Source: Antedon mediterranea
Lineage: Eukaryota; Echinodermata; Crinoidea; Comatulida; Antedonidae
Length of the DNA stretch: 64,000 nt
Direction of reading: 5' to 3'
Assembly (NCBI RefSeq): GCF_964355755.1
Contig: NC_092670.1
Coordinates: 27,021,795 to 27,085,794 of the forward strand
In this document: piece by piece, positions 37,901 through 52,900 of the stretch
Layout: the number at the start of each line of letters is the position of its first letter
How positions within the stretch are numbered: position 1 is the first letter of the stretch
The notes under the pieces: generated by a model
Databases searched by the model: none
The model's input: only the letters and a program-made list of their open reading frames with translations
What the model was told of the DNA's origin: nothing
Program-made: the position numbers and the translations under genes

Positions 37901-40900
37901 AGACTTTGTTTTTAAGAGAAAAGAAAAAGTAGATTTATATTTATTATATTATGAAATTATTTATATTTTGTTCTTAAGAGAAATGTATATTGTGTATTAC
38001 TATTAATAAGAAAGTGTTATTATTTTAAGCTATTTTTTAAATTGAAATATGAAAGTGTTCAATAAAACAAAAAAAAAAAAAAAAAAAAAACATGGTTCTG
38101 GTGGTAGAACGAGTCTTCTCGGATAAGGACTATAAACCGTAGGTCCAGTGTACACATCTAGCTTGTGTGCACTTTAAAGAACCTAATACATCTTTCGAGA
38201 CGAGTAGGGGGTTACCCCGGTGTATTAGTACATCACAGCCACTGATCACCAACTGGGCCCTTTGATTGAAATATATATTTATACTGGGTAACCTCTTCAG
38301 TCAATCAATCAATCAATCATGACTATTATGTGACAATAAAAGACACATTCAAAAACAAATTTGAAATGAAAAATATTTTTCAGAGGGACATTATCCTTAA
38401 AACTATTACATCAACAAGCGAGGGGCGTTTTTTGTAAGAAATATTTCTTGTTTCATTTTAAATTACTCCAAATCACTACCTTTTAATAGCTATCATCACT
38501 AAAGTAATTGAGATATTTATATTTTGGCATGCCAGCAACATAAATTATATTTTGCATTTTAATCAAGACCTTATTCTTTCACAAGTTCCAGCATCCAGTC
38601 CAAAGCTTAATATTTATATAATATATTTTATTTTGATTTTGATTTCTGTTGTAATTGCTAATCAAATGTTATGTGTTTCCACAGTTCTTTCTGGTCTAAA
38701 TTCATCAATCAGTACAAAGAATGCTAAAGATAAAATTGCTGAAATAACTCAAAAGGTGTGTATTCCAAACTGTTATACTTCTACTACTACTGTACTGGTA
38801 GTGTTGTTTTATATTACACTTTGTATTGTTTGAGAAATGCTCGCAAAGTACTCAATTACTGGTTGACCCCACCTTATACTACAATAATTATAATAATTGG
38901 TTATCCACACGGTTTGTATTTGTGTATGCTAGATTTGATGATGCAATATAACAGGCCTTAAAAATTGTAATCTATATATAAAATTACGCAAGGGCAAAAT
39001 TTGGTAAATCACATATGTTACTTCTAGAATGTTTACTCGATGTTATATAAAGTTGGTTCGTACTTTCGGTACTGATTTTAACCACTTGATGTAACCCTGT
39101 TTACTAATTAAATTGAGTTAGATAATTAGTTATTGACAATTAAAATGAATTTAGGTTCTACGATTTGCCACAAATATGGGTGTTTTCCGATCGTGGTATA
39201 CACTGTCTAATGGATGTCCATCTTGAAAAATACCCGCACACAATAATACAAAGATGAATCGCATTTACCTTTACCCCGATTTTCTTTCTTTCTTTAATGT
39301 ACGTTTATACAAATGTTTTACTTTATTATTGCAGTGAAACCACTCACACACCCTCCCCCTCACTGGCATGAGTAGCATTGTCAATCCAGTAGAGGATAGG
39401 CTTACAGTACGAAGGATCACATGCCTTAATCATAAATGATTATTTATGATGATTAAACTGAATTACGATTTGCCCCGAATAGAGGTGTTTTTCACAAATT
39501 GTTTTACATTATATAAACACATATACAAATAAACTTTATTACTGACAGTTGCTTCTTAACGTTTGTATTAATTAATACTGTAATTCCAAAAAAATATAAA
39601 CGTTGTAGTGATGTATCGTTACATGTACTGTACTATTTCAATCAACTATGACGGTGACAGTTTCAAGTATTAAATCGCACCTTATTTTAGTGGTATATTA
39701 TTTGTAAAACATGAAAACAATTAATATTTCGTTACTAAATGGATAAAGAATATATTTAAAAATTGTTCCTTTTTGTATCCATCCTCTTCCCCATCCTTCA
39801 ACCCTAATGTTACATACAAAACACAAATTAATTTTGAAAACAACAAACAATTCGTCGCATTTCGTGACAAGTTTCTCTTTCGGAAGTAATTCCCAAGGTG
39901 CTAATTTTAGTTGAGTAAATAAATCACTGTGTCTATTTATTCGTTCCTAAAACGACATGTATTATTGTCTTTTGGTACATACATTTGAAATCGCCAGTTT
40001 TTTAATGCTGAAATTACTATGTATTCGAGAACCATCTGTGGGCGTACCATCTAGTTATTTATAATTTAGAATACAGAAACTTTGAAATGAGCTCCAAACA
40101 TTTGTTTTTTTTTGTGACAGATAAAAAGTGGGTCAGAGAAATTAGAAAAATTAAAATCAGCAGGAAATCATGTGACAGAGAAGGAGAAAGAAGTGATTTA
40201 TAAAACACATTCAGAGAATATGAAGCACTGGAGAAAAAGAAAGAGAATGGTAAATAACAAAAATCGCTAAGTATAGGGATCTGTTGAAACTTATAAGTGT
40301 ATACAAAAAACCAAAACCAACCTTAAATTTAGCACATACAAGTGACTTACCAGCACAACTTGATAATTAGACAGCGTTTCATATGCATCAAACAGCGAGT
40401 AAAGCCTGTTTTCCAGTCGATGTTATTCAACGCTATCATTAACAATAATCAGCGATCTTCTGCATAAACAATTTTAATGATTTACAGGAAAAGGTACTTT
40501 TTTAACTAATACGACACAAAATGTCGGCAATTTACAGGAAAAGGTGTGATAATCGACATTATAGACGATACAAGTCACGACCATTGACAATAGCAAGAGT
40601 TGAATCTAGTTCAACTCTAGCGATATCGCAATGTTAAAACACAAGAACTGACCAATTTTCTTATCATATAATTAATGAAAAAAATCTTGCTGACTACAAC
40701 TATTTTTGTTGCTTCGTGGTGTGGCTATAGCCTAGGCCTACATAAGTGCAAATATGTTTATTTACGATGTTTGCCTAGAATTGGTAGGAGACTTCTGTCA
40801 AATTGTTTTGTTTTTAATTTCAATTCAATATTTTGAGATTCGATAAAAGAAGTTATTTTTTTTTGTTTCATTTTTTCATGTTACGACAACATCAAGGAAG

Positions 40901-43900
40901 GAGACAGAAGTTGACTAGTTGACGCAATACAGATATTATCAACTCTGTTCGTTTCTCGAACACGAGGCTTGTCGATAATTGAACATTTTTGGTGTTTATA
41001 TTGCACTAAAATTGAGGTTTTATTGTTGGAAATGCTATTAGAAGTCTATATATCATTTCGTTAACACTTTAAATTGGCAGGTCTTGGTATTTAGGAGGAC
41101 CCCAATTAGACAGGCTAGACTAACTAGCTAGGCCTGCATTGCAGAGTACTCAGTATTACACTATTATAGGCTAGGTAGGCCTCCTAGCTAGTTGATGAGG
41201 CTACTGTACACTGTTAACTAGCTTCGTTTGACTTTTACGCTTACAGGGCGAGTATCATGCCACTAGACCACAGAACCATATATGGTATTATCACAGATTT
41301 TCACCCACCAGATACATTCTCTCATACAACAGACACCCTCACAATCAGTGAAGGCGTAACTAGTCAGAATAAATTTAAACATTAATACGCAATGGTTTTA
41401 AAAAATAATATTGTGCATAGCACTGTGTAAATTAAAAATACGTAACTTTCGCCAATGAGCTATGCTCGACGCGACTATGAGATCATGTTCCGAATATGAG
41501 CACTGTTTCAATAATTTGACAGTATGATTTATATATAATTTACACATATATATATGTATAACATGATTTCATGTTGAAAAGTGAATGAAATGAAATTGCT
41601 ATTAAGAAAGGTTGTAAAACAGAAATCGGCAAAAAGAGTGCGCACTAACGTTGAACTCGTAGTGCACAGTAAAAATCTGCACACTCATGGCAATTTTTTA
41701 AACTCTTAAAATATTGACCAAAAAAAATATTGACTTTGGTTTTCAGCGCTCCTGCCTTAATCTATTGGCCACTTGTCTCAACTCAACTCATATGCACAGC
41801 AATGAAGTATGTAGAAGGTATAATCCAAATTCCCTCCCTGTTAATAATGATGATTATAATTACATTTACATTTATAACGTACTGTTTACATTTTCATTTT
41901 CTCTTTTTTATTCTAGACAACAGATATAATTGATGCTATTCTGGAGGGCTATCCAAAGAATAAGAAGACTTTACATGTAAGGATACTTTTATTTGTTAAT
42001 TCCTTTCAACTCAAGCTTACAATTAAAACATGATAATTTTGTATGTAGGTGTTTAAGAAGTTTACTTGACTTCCAGCTATTTAAGTGGTATTTAATAGAC
42101 TATTGATCCAGGTGTTTGATTGGAGTGTGTTATACTAGTAATTGTAATCCTGTGGCTGTACCAATCACTCTTAATTGTGATAAACATTTTTTTGAAGTAT
42201 TTCACTTTAAATCAATACATATTTAAGGATTTAAATAAGTTGTATTCAGTAAAGTAATGAATTTAAATGTTAGCTCCACTTTTACTATTATGAAATTGAA
42301 ACTCCATTTCCAACAGTGTTAAGACAAGTGTCGTGAAATAAACTAGCTAACAAAGGTACTGGAATTTGTTCATACAGTAATATTGTAACATACCAAAAAG
42401 TCTTGTTGAAAAGTAAATAGGGTTTGAATAATTGTGGCAACAACAGCTAGTATTTACCCTGACGTTCATCAAATTACTAATAGCATTACCTGCTTTTAGT
42501 ATAGTATTCCAATTATGTCATGTCTTTTTAAAATTTATTGTGATGAACATAATTAATCATCTTTAAAAAAAACCATTATCTATCAATTTATAAATGCAAA
42601 TCACGAGTAATTAATGCAAACGTATTATTCTTTACACTTGTAATTAATAATAATAATCGTCCTTTTTTTCCTATTTCTTTGTAACCAATCATTTTCGTTT
42701 TTTTTATCTATGTTATGTACTGTAATAAGTGTATTTTAGATGCCCATACCTGCTTTGCAATATGTCACAACACTGCTCTCACTATACTGTTTATCTCCTA
42801 ATCCTTACAACCCCTACTACTGTTATAAATGCTTAAGCAATGTACTTCCTTTCAACCACATCGATGACGACGAAGAATTCCAACATGAAATAAGCCAACT
42901 TAATCACGATCAATTAATTAATTTCTCCAAATTAAAACACCTACATATTAACCCATTCAAACTAAATAGAACAATTAACAACACTGACGATTATAATGAC
43001 TATTTAATCAACAACGATACCTGTGAATACTATACTTTAATGATACATTTAATACCAGATTTACCAATATAATACACATAAATTCCCGTAGCCTATAACC
43101 AAAAATATTGATTCTATAATTGACTATCTTTACACTCTTAACCAGTGAAACCTGGTTCAATATTTTAACAATGCTAACCCGCCACTTACTAACATCCAAG
43201 GATATACAATGGCCCAATCTGACCGCACAGGAAAGAAAGGCGGATGAGTTGCCTTGTACATTTCAAATGATCTAAAATTTAAGATCAGACATCTAACCAA
43301 TCATGCGAATCACTTTTTATAGAACTCGATACATCTCCAAAAAACACTATTGTAGGAATCGTTTATAGATCACCCAACAGCTAAATTCATACATTTAACA
43401 ACAACCTATCTACCTCAATTGTTTGTGGAGATTTTAATCTTGATCCACCAATGACTTTCTGAATACAATATACATTGCCTCTCTCTATATCCTCTTATTG
43501 ACAAACCTACAAGAATCACGACCAAATCATCCACCCTCATCGACAACATTTTCACTACCATAATAAAACACAACTTCACACCAGGAGTTCTTTTCACCAA
43601 CATAACTGACCAATTTCCTGTATTTCTTTTCACATCAAACGAAACCACAACCAATGCTAAAGAAAACTTCTACTCAAGAAAAATTAATCTCAAATCAATT
43701 GCGTCACTAGGAATTGATCTAATGACCACTGAATGGAATGAAATATACCAGCATAACTCAGCAAATGTGTCTTTTAATTTATTACGTTGTAGCACGTCAA
43801 ATCATGTCAGTTCAATTTAAATCGCGTCATATAAAATTAAATTGCGTCAACCTACTGTTCTTTTTAATAAACAAATAAAACGATTTTTAAACAGACTAAA

Positions 43901-46900
43901 GCTACTTAGTAGTTACATCAGATATTTAATTATAAATATATTGGCAGTATTTTATGATAAAATGAATAATATTTATATTAATAAATAATAAATGAAATGT
44001 TTGAATAAAAATACACAGTACAGTATACATAATATATTATATGAGTTGTTTTTGTTTGATATATTTACTTACATTGAATGTGGATTACAGTTTTAAAGAA
44101 GTACTTTAGTTCTTGATAATAGATGTTAAATAAAAGAAAACACTATGAAACAATCTTGAATTTTTTAAACATTTTTCTTGTTTCTTGTATTGGCTGACTT
44201 GACACAGAGATGCATAGATTGGTTTACGCTTATTGACATCTTTATATTTTATATTGAGGTTATTCTATATCATAGTTATAAGTTTACCAATGAAGCCATC
44301 TGAAATAACCTTTTTGTTGTTAACAATCAAAACATTATGAAAATGAAATGGTGTCTGAAGAAGGTCTACAATGTCCAAAATTACTTAATATACTATCTTT
44401 ATTAAGTAGATGTGCTTGGGACATGCCTTTGAATATCTTCTGAAACATTGGTCATTGATAGATCAATTCATGTGCTCCTGCATTGTATTGGTACTTTGCT
44501 ATTAAAGGTATTACATTTATTAATTTAAATACAGTTCAATTGCTTGTGGAGGCCATACAGGTTTTTGGTTCTGATGAAATGAATAGCTGTCTTTGAAATT
44601 AAGCCTATAAAGATAACAAAAAATGTCAAAATTCACTATAATATTAATAGTATAATTTAATTCAATATACTTTAATGATTGAATATTGTATGTTTTGTAG
44701 TTTATTTTCTTACATATGTAATTGAAACAATTAATTTACAATGCATTTCCAGTAGTCGATACTTCAGCAAAATAAAAGCTAGCCGCTAGCGTCTTAGCTA
44801 GAGTTGTATCCAACACTATATTACTGTATACTACAGTATTACTAAGTTAGCCAAAATACATGTTCTAAAATAGAGTAATTATATAATCCAATATTAAAAA
44901 TACTTAATATAGATGATATGGTAATATATTGTTTATTCAAATATTATTATTTATTCAAATATTATTAATTAAGTATTTTGTCGTGGCCAATGTAAATTTT
45001 TCCTGACAAAATTCTCTTTAATATAAAATACAAGTCATTTAATTATATCAATATTTAACCAATTTCAGTGTAGCTTGTACAAAACGAATTTTTCTTAGGG
45101 CCTAGTGAATGTGTTAAACTTACCAATGTTAACGTTGTTGTGCTGTGCCAGGGGGGGAAGTGTATTTCTATTCACCGCAACAATCAATTCAAGTGAGACG
45201 AAATCCGAATATGAAATCTTGTAGTTTAGTCTTTATATTTTTGCAGATACCATCCACAATTTGGTACAAGCAACAACCTTATTAAATCTAACATTCGTAA
45301 TGTTTAATGTGGTTCCTAAACACTGCTTTCATGGTGGAAACAATATTTTATTGGAACCCTCAGAAAAAAATGTGTGTTCCATAATGGACGCCATGTTGTC
45401 TATAGGCGCTACATCAAATCGTACATATTTGTCGCACTAAAATTAGGATAAAACTATTTTAATCTATTTTTTGCTTATTATTAATTCATTTATATATTAT
45501 TTTGATTATTCGAAGATATATATAATATCAGTAACTATTTTATTCAACTGAATAATACATTTTGAAAAGGTCATGGGTCAAAACCAGTAGAAAAAATTTA
45601 AATTATGAACGTTTGAATGTAATTTTCTTTTTATACCACACATTTGTGTGGTCAAACTTTGTGTTATCACTTTAAAAATATCAGTAAAATAATTATCATG
45701 AGGACTTTTCTTATTCTTAAAGCTCGGGTACAGGCATGAATTTTAAATATAATATCTGGTTAATTGTACATAAATCAAATATTTGTAATAGAAATCAAGA
45801 CGAAAAAACATGAATTTCCCTTAATATGGTCAAATACAAAATTTGGCAAAATTCTGCCATAAAAACCAGGAAGACTTTTTTTCAGTAGTTAGGTAGTTTA
45901 ACCTAATGTAATAACATGTCTGGTGACTCCCTAGAAGGTGAAAAAAGATGGTGGATATACGGTGGATAATTTTTGCTATAGCATGAAAATAAAAATCTGA
46001 AGTTGAATAAAAATACCCGAAATGTAAAATTTAAGTTATATTGCCTATATTTAGTCATCTAATGACATTTTTTTACCACAGCATTTATTTTTCATAGCTT
46101 TTTAAAATGCCTCTCTATTTACAAAATTTGTGTACAAAAGAATACAGATTTTACTGTGAAATTTGAACTCCCCCCCCCCCCCCCCCTGAAAAGAAAAATG
46201 CTTATTTTCAACAAGCTCGTGTAACACAAATAAAATCCCAAAAATTTATGAAACATAAGGGAAACTATAGATTGATAATTATTGGAATGTATGATCAAAT
46301 AGAAATTTTTTGCCTGCACCTGGCCTTTAAGAGATCAAAACGGGATTGAACGATAGGATTTTCACCCGGTGGCCTAATATATCTTCAATCTCTGCTTGTC
46401 TACCAGAAAATTCCCTTCAGCCTTAAAAACTTCTAAAATTATCCCAATTTATAAAAAAGGAAACCCTCATTCTTTTTCAAACTATCGTCAAAATCTATCT
46501 ATCATGTTTTTCAAAAATAATCGAACGTCTTATATATATTATTTTTTCTTATCACAATATTCTTCAAGACAACCAATATGGTTTCAGACCAAACTACTTC
46601 ACTGATCTTGCTGTTCTTGATATCTTTAACAAAATCTCCTCTGCTCTCTCTGACCATCATCACACAATCGGCTTATTCCTTGACCTTTCTAAAGCCTTTG
46701 ACACAATTGATTATTCCATCTTACTAAGTAAACTTTATCACTATGGTATTCGTGGGACTCCCTTATACTCTCTACTCTCTGACTACCTCCAAAACCGAAC
46801 CCAAATCACATCTTTTAATTCTCACTCCTCGTGTTGCCTTCCTTATGACTTGTGGCTTCCTCCAAGAATCTATACTTGGACCTCTCCTTTTCCTAATCTA

Positions 46901-49900
46901 CATCAATGATATCCAACAAGCCTCAAATTCATTTTCTTATGTTCTTTTTGCCGACAATTCCAATATTTTCCTCTCTCATCCCGACCTTAATAAATTAATT
47001 TCAACTTTTAATTCCAAAATTCACCACGTCTCAAACTGGTTCAAAACTAACAAACTCTCATTAAATATTGATGAAACTAACTTTATTCACTTCTCAAATT
47101 GTAACAAATCTAAATAAAACCACATGGAAATCTTCATAGATGTTTTAATTAAACAAGTTGATCATACTCAATTCCTTGGAGTGACAATTGACGACAAACT
47201 GAACTGGAAGCGTCGCATTACTACAATCTCCAACATAATCTCTCGATCTATAGGTATAATAAACAAACTCAAATTCACTTTCCCACAAAACATCTTACTT
47301 TCCCTTTATAATACCCTTATCCTGCCACATCTTAATTATTGCAACATTCCTTGGGCTGTCACACATTCCAAACACCAAACTGTTTGTCGATGGACTATAC
47401 CAGAAACAACAAGACATGACAAACTTTTTAAATTACAAAAAAAGGCGATCCGCATCTGTACCCATTCCCAACACCTCACTCATTCCAAACCCCTTTTCTA
47501 CAAAGTAAAAACTCTTAACATCTTCGACATACGGCTTTTTTCATGCACAAATTTAGTAATCAGAAACTTCCTATCACATTTAGTTTATTTTATTTTTATT
47601 TTATTCAATTTTCAGGCACAAAAATACATGACAACAAGACAGCGGTGCAGCACCCTGAGGATTGCCATGAGTGCAAAGCACTATCGAGATGGCTCTCCAT
47701 ATACTGCACTTCATTTAACCGATTCTTTACAAAAAACAACGAAGTTCACAATTATAACACCCGCAACTCTAACAAATATATCCCTATCAATAACCATTCC
47801 ACAGCAAGAAACTCAATTAAATCCACTGGCCCCATTTGATGGAACTCTTTTCAGACCTCTCTAACTAACTGCTCTTTCGAATCCTTCAAGTTTAGCTACA
47901 AATCATCGTTGGTATCAAAGTATTCAATCGATCTCCTCTAAGAATTCAGTCGTTCTCCTCTAACCCAGTTTTTTTATCTCTTGTCCAGCATCTTTGTCCC
48001 TTCTGTCCTCGTTTTGTCACGTGTTTTTGTCCTGTGTCTTGTTGTACTTGTGTATGTATAGCTTAATTTTTTTAATTTTTCTTTATTCTTGTTATTATAT
48101 TTATTAATTTATTCTTATTTTATTTTTAATTTATTTATTGACTACTTTTGAAACATTTATTATATATACTTTTTGAATTATTTTTTTCTGGTGGAAATAG
48201 CCTTAAAGCCCTTTGGGCTTATTTATGTTTCTCCAGCAGTGAGTAAGTGCATTCTACTTTACTTAGAAATAAGAAAAAAAACTGTCATGTTATTTCACAA
48301 TGATGTATCTTATCAAAATAAAATTGAATTGAAAAAAAAATGTGTGATTGGTGAATACGACTAGTTCTAATATTAATATTAGGTATATGTAATATACATT
48401 ATGTATGTTAGTGGAATTTTCAACCGCATTTTTGGCACGCAATTTAGGTTTTTCATAGCACCCTCTGGTTTCATAAAACAAGTTGGGATGTCGGAGTTTG
48501 TCATTGTAATAGTTTGTTTATATTGTGATTTATCATGTTTAATATCTTGTTGTTTTGACGCACCTTTCATACATTGAGTGCCACTGATGTAAATTGTGAC
48601 TGTATGTTATTATATTAATATTGGTTATCCGCACGTGGCGGATAACTCCTTGTTATTGTCAGGATCTTTTTTTTTTGGTTATCTGCACTTGCTCAGTGGC
48701 GGATCTAGGGGGGGGGTGGGGCACCCCACTTAATTCTCAAAAAAAAAAAAAAGATGCAGCCAACCACCGCGACCGTCGCTAGGCGTGTATTCGACGCACC
48801 TAACTCTTTTAATTAAGAAGAGAAGAGTAGGCTAGCCTAGAGCTAGGGTTAACATATTATACTGTAGTTGTGTAATAGGCCTACATAGTGAAAGAGTTAA
48901 GAGTTTAATTACTATTTATGAATTTAAGAGTTTAAAAAGAAAACGCGATTTAAAATCTTATGAAAATACCCACAACTGAGTTTATTTACAAAACACACGC
49001 AATCCTAACTACCAGCGTCACGTTTGTCTAGCTCGCTCCTCGTGTGAATGCGAACGTCATCACTCTCCAAAAATTCCCCATTTTCAGTTAACGTTAATTA
49101 CCGCCCTGGTCCGTGTGTGTGCAAGCGTTAGCGTGGTATATTTACACCCCTGTACAGAGTGGAGTGTAATATTGTAATATAATGTTGCGTTGTTGAGGTA
49201 CTAATGAAGACTCTTACTCGCTTGACTGTCGTAACACATATATTGTTTATTCAGTATAATACTTCAGTACAATATACAACTATAAGTATAGATAAGGAAC
49301 GGAGGATCAATGATGCTGTCGGTGAGGTGTGAAGTGTGTAGGTCTGCTTCTGAAGAAGTGGCTGCGAGGTGTGTGCTCCGTGAAGTGGCTGTAAGGTGTG
49401 TGCTCCGTGAAGTGGCTGTAAGGTGTGTCTGGGCTCTTCTGAAACTTGGGAGTATATTGGCCCTCGGTTCATTTACATATGTCACTATGTAATCTTAGAG
49501 GTTACTGATTGGTCCTAAGTTGGTCCAGGGGTGTTTAAGTGGGAATGATTGATCTTATCTGGGGAGGTTACAATGATGAATTGGCCCTGTCGAATCTCTG
49601 CTAAAAACTGTCAATATCTAATTGTTTTACGATGGGAACAGTCCCAAAGTTATTCTTTAGGGATTCTATTATAAACTAAATGGTCATTAAAACATCTGGA
49701 CAAACTCTCCTCTGGACTTTCTGGGTCAAGTTTGTGAACCTATTTGAATTCTGATACAAAGGTCAATTTCTTAAATATAACAGTATATCGTTATATTACA
49801 ATATCGTGAACTTTTTTCTCGCATATGAAGGTTTTTTATATAATAATGGTATGCAGTATAAACGATAAAAATAAACTAGAAATATGGTATTCTTTTATTA

Positions 49901-52900
49901 TTTCATAGGCATAGAATAAACATGAAATGTCTTGTATGTACACGGCCGAAAAAAAGTGTATGGCGTATTTGGCGTTTTATTGATTTGTGTTATAGACACG
50001 GCGATTACTACAATCATTGTATACTAAATTACATTGAGTTATTCACCCGGCTGTAGGGTATATATCTGAGGTTAATAGATCATTAAAACACAGTACACTA
50101 ACACATGCACTATCGAGGCATTTTCGGAGTACCACATTTACCAAATGTTCATTTTGTTTTAAGTGTTTTTCGATCAAAGTTTATTATTAGTTCGTCGAAA
50201 AAGATACGTACAGTATTTAGGAAGGATTTAATTAAATTTACATTATGTAACATTTGTTATTAAATGTGATGGAAACAGTTGCTCTAGCCTATTAAAGAGT
50301 GTGCAAGCATCTATTTTTTCAAAAATTTCCTGAGACTCCTTTCGTGGCAGATTGTTTAACTCATAAAATTGACCTGTAGCTGTAGATGTGCAAGAAACTT
50401 TGTTATATGATATTAGAGTCACGCAGCGCAAGTTACGCACGATTTTATGAAATTTATGGTTGCTCATAAATTCTTTTAAAACAAATATTTTTCAGTGAAA
50501 CTTTACGAAAGTGTATTTCATAATATGGAGCAACTTTTGACATGATAAAAATGGCGTGCTACGCAAAAAATTATGCGAGTTATTTCTAATCAATTTTGCG
50601 TACATTTCAGGTCATTTTTAGCATTTACAAATTTTCTATTTGTTTGCGTTTTGCGCACGCACTTGTGTGCACAGTTCGTACAAAGCGTAGAAAAATGTTT
50701 TTTTGCAATTGATTTTTGTTTTTCATACGTTCTGTAGTATATTTAATTCTTTTATGAACTTTTATTGCAAATTAATGATGCATGTGCACGTTAATCTTTA
50801 GAAATCGTGTGAAAGAATAGGTAATATAATGCCAATTTGTATTTGGAAATATCTATTTTTATTCAGTTATTATAGCTCCCCATAATTTATTATGGAAGCT
50901 GATGAGTTGTAGATATCAATTCTTGTAAAATTAATTGTACCTACCGGTTGTTTTGACGTCACCATATGAGGCATGGCATCACAAAATCGGCGTAGTGTCG
51001 GAAATAATAATTTTTAACATTTTTATATATTCGTAATCTATATTTAATAAGCTTTGAAATGAGCCGTTGTTTATTAAAATTGGTTTATTATATGAAGAGT
51101 GATCGGGTTAGTGGTTTGTTTACAAAAGCGCCGTAAAGAAAGTTGATTTTTTAGTGAACAAAAATACAATTTCCTAATGATTTTCAATGGAAACGACTTA
51201 AATAATTGCAAAATACACATAATTTTTTTATGAACAAGAGTTTGATATGTTAAAGATATGTAACCCTGCCATGGTTTACCATGTTTTCCTTATTAGATTT
51301 TTAATCTTTTAATCCTTTCTTTGTTGTTGAGCCCAAGTTTTAATTAGGGCCTGTTCGTAGGGGTTGAAAATACCAGCTTATTCCCGATTTCCGTTCGCGT
51401 GATCCAATTAACTTTTGCCTCAGGCTACAAAAAATTCGAGGCAAAATGTTCACCAAATTTGCAGGTTATTTCAGCGATAATCCAATTATACTCGGCCTTC
51501 GAGGATAATAAATCTCCGATAGAGGCAATGTGTCAAATTTTGACAAACGTTCGCTGCCTAGGCCCGTCATTTCTCCTACGAAGCTCTTCCATACACGCTT
51601 CGAGAGCGATCGTCAGCTGGTGCTGTCCTTGTTGGTGTAGACCGCTTAGGAATACACCCCGCTTAGTAGGCCTAGCTGGTCGGTGGTGTTTCCGTCGTGT
51701 AACATTGGGCTCAAATTCTTTGTCAATGAGTAAAATAATGGTCATCAGGAGAAGGCATATTTCGGCAGGATTATCGGCGTTAAGAGGCATAAGGTTTGTC
51801 GCAAGGATGATAAGCAGTGTAAAAGGTAGCAAGTAATTGTTATTGTAAAGAAAGATCGCGAGTAAAAAATATACAACACAAAACTAGCGTGCGAAAATGG
51901 GGTCGTTTGTTGTAAAGACAACTGACCTTAAAACGTAATTTCCGGTTTGTGATTCGTCGATTAAGCATTTAAGCGGTTAAATATTTCAAGTACAAACAAC
52001 GCTCAATTTATAACCCGAGGCATGGGTGAAATTAAGCGCTTATTTTAACCACCGTACGAACACGACCTTAGTTGTTTATCTTTTGGTTAGAACTTCCTTT
52101 GCTGTTTATGTCATTATGTCATAAACTATGTGGTAATGCATGAGAGCTTTCTGTTTTTTCTATAGACACTGACCAATAAGGGCCAGTTAACCCTTTGCTT
52201 TTTTCCCCAGCAACATGGATTGACCAATGGGATTAGCCTTGGTCAGGTGACTGGGCCAATATTAGGGTATGTTCCCATGTTTCATTCTCTTTTCCTGATT
52301 ATGCCATCTGAAGTGCTGGTCATTTCCAAGTGTTACAAATTAAAATATATGACTTATTTAAAGCTAACTTACGTTTTACTGTACTACAGTATAGTTTACA
52401 TTACCGAACTAAGTTTTAAGTTCGCGTTGGTTGGAAGTTTGTGCTAGTTTGGCATATTGCACTAAAAAAACTATATTTGATCGACTGTATTGTACATATT
52501 GGAGACTGTTCGTTTTATTTTGAATATTGGCTCTTTGTATAGGTGAGTGTTTGAACACCAATTTACTTTGTTCTATATTTAAAATTCATTATTGTATAAG
52601 TATATTACTGTTGTTATTATTTACAGTTAATGCTGTTTTAATGGAAGTCATTACAGTATAGTATATAACTTAACGTGACATTATTATTAATTATGTTTAA
52701 ACCTATTTTTATAAATGGAATGTTTCCATGATTGATCTGTTACTGTTAGGGTAAGCAGGCTCAAGATAGACCTATTATATGATATAGGCATTGTATAGAT
52801 CAGCAAATTGTTATTTTCCTCTTTTACTTATTTATTGTTCTTTAAGACAATGTTTTCATTTTCCTTTTCATTATGTTATTTTTGAAACAACGATTGCTAT

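Larger units (their letters stand above)
34800..38092 (+). mobile_element. L1/Tx1-like LINE with poly(A) tail
   Basis: This covers the uncharacterised ORF, the broken APE-RT frame, an AT-rich 3' UTR (37860-38065) and a poly(A) run at about 38067-38090. The 5' boundary is not defined. Confidence 0.7.
42740..48342 (+). mobile_element. degenerate CR1/Jockey-group LINE, probably split by an insertion
   Basis: The 5' part (42740-43790) starts with the end of a PHD-like finger (YYCYKCLSNVLPF), then endonuclease remnants (SETWF, VGIVYRSPN, a GDFNLD-like block near 43430, PTRITTKSSTLIDNIF). The 3' part (46380-47880) has RT text. A 3' UTR runs to poly(A) at about 48332-48342 (CAAAATAAAATTGAATTGAA). 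The 2.5 kb between (43790-46380) has no LINE text and is probably a later insertion or rearrangement. Many stops and shifts are present. Confidence 0.7.
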
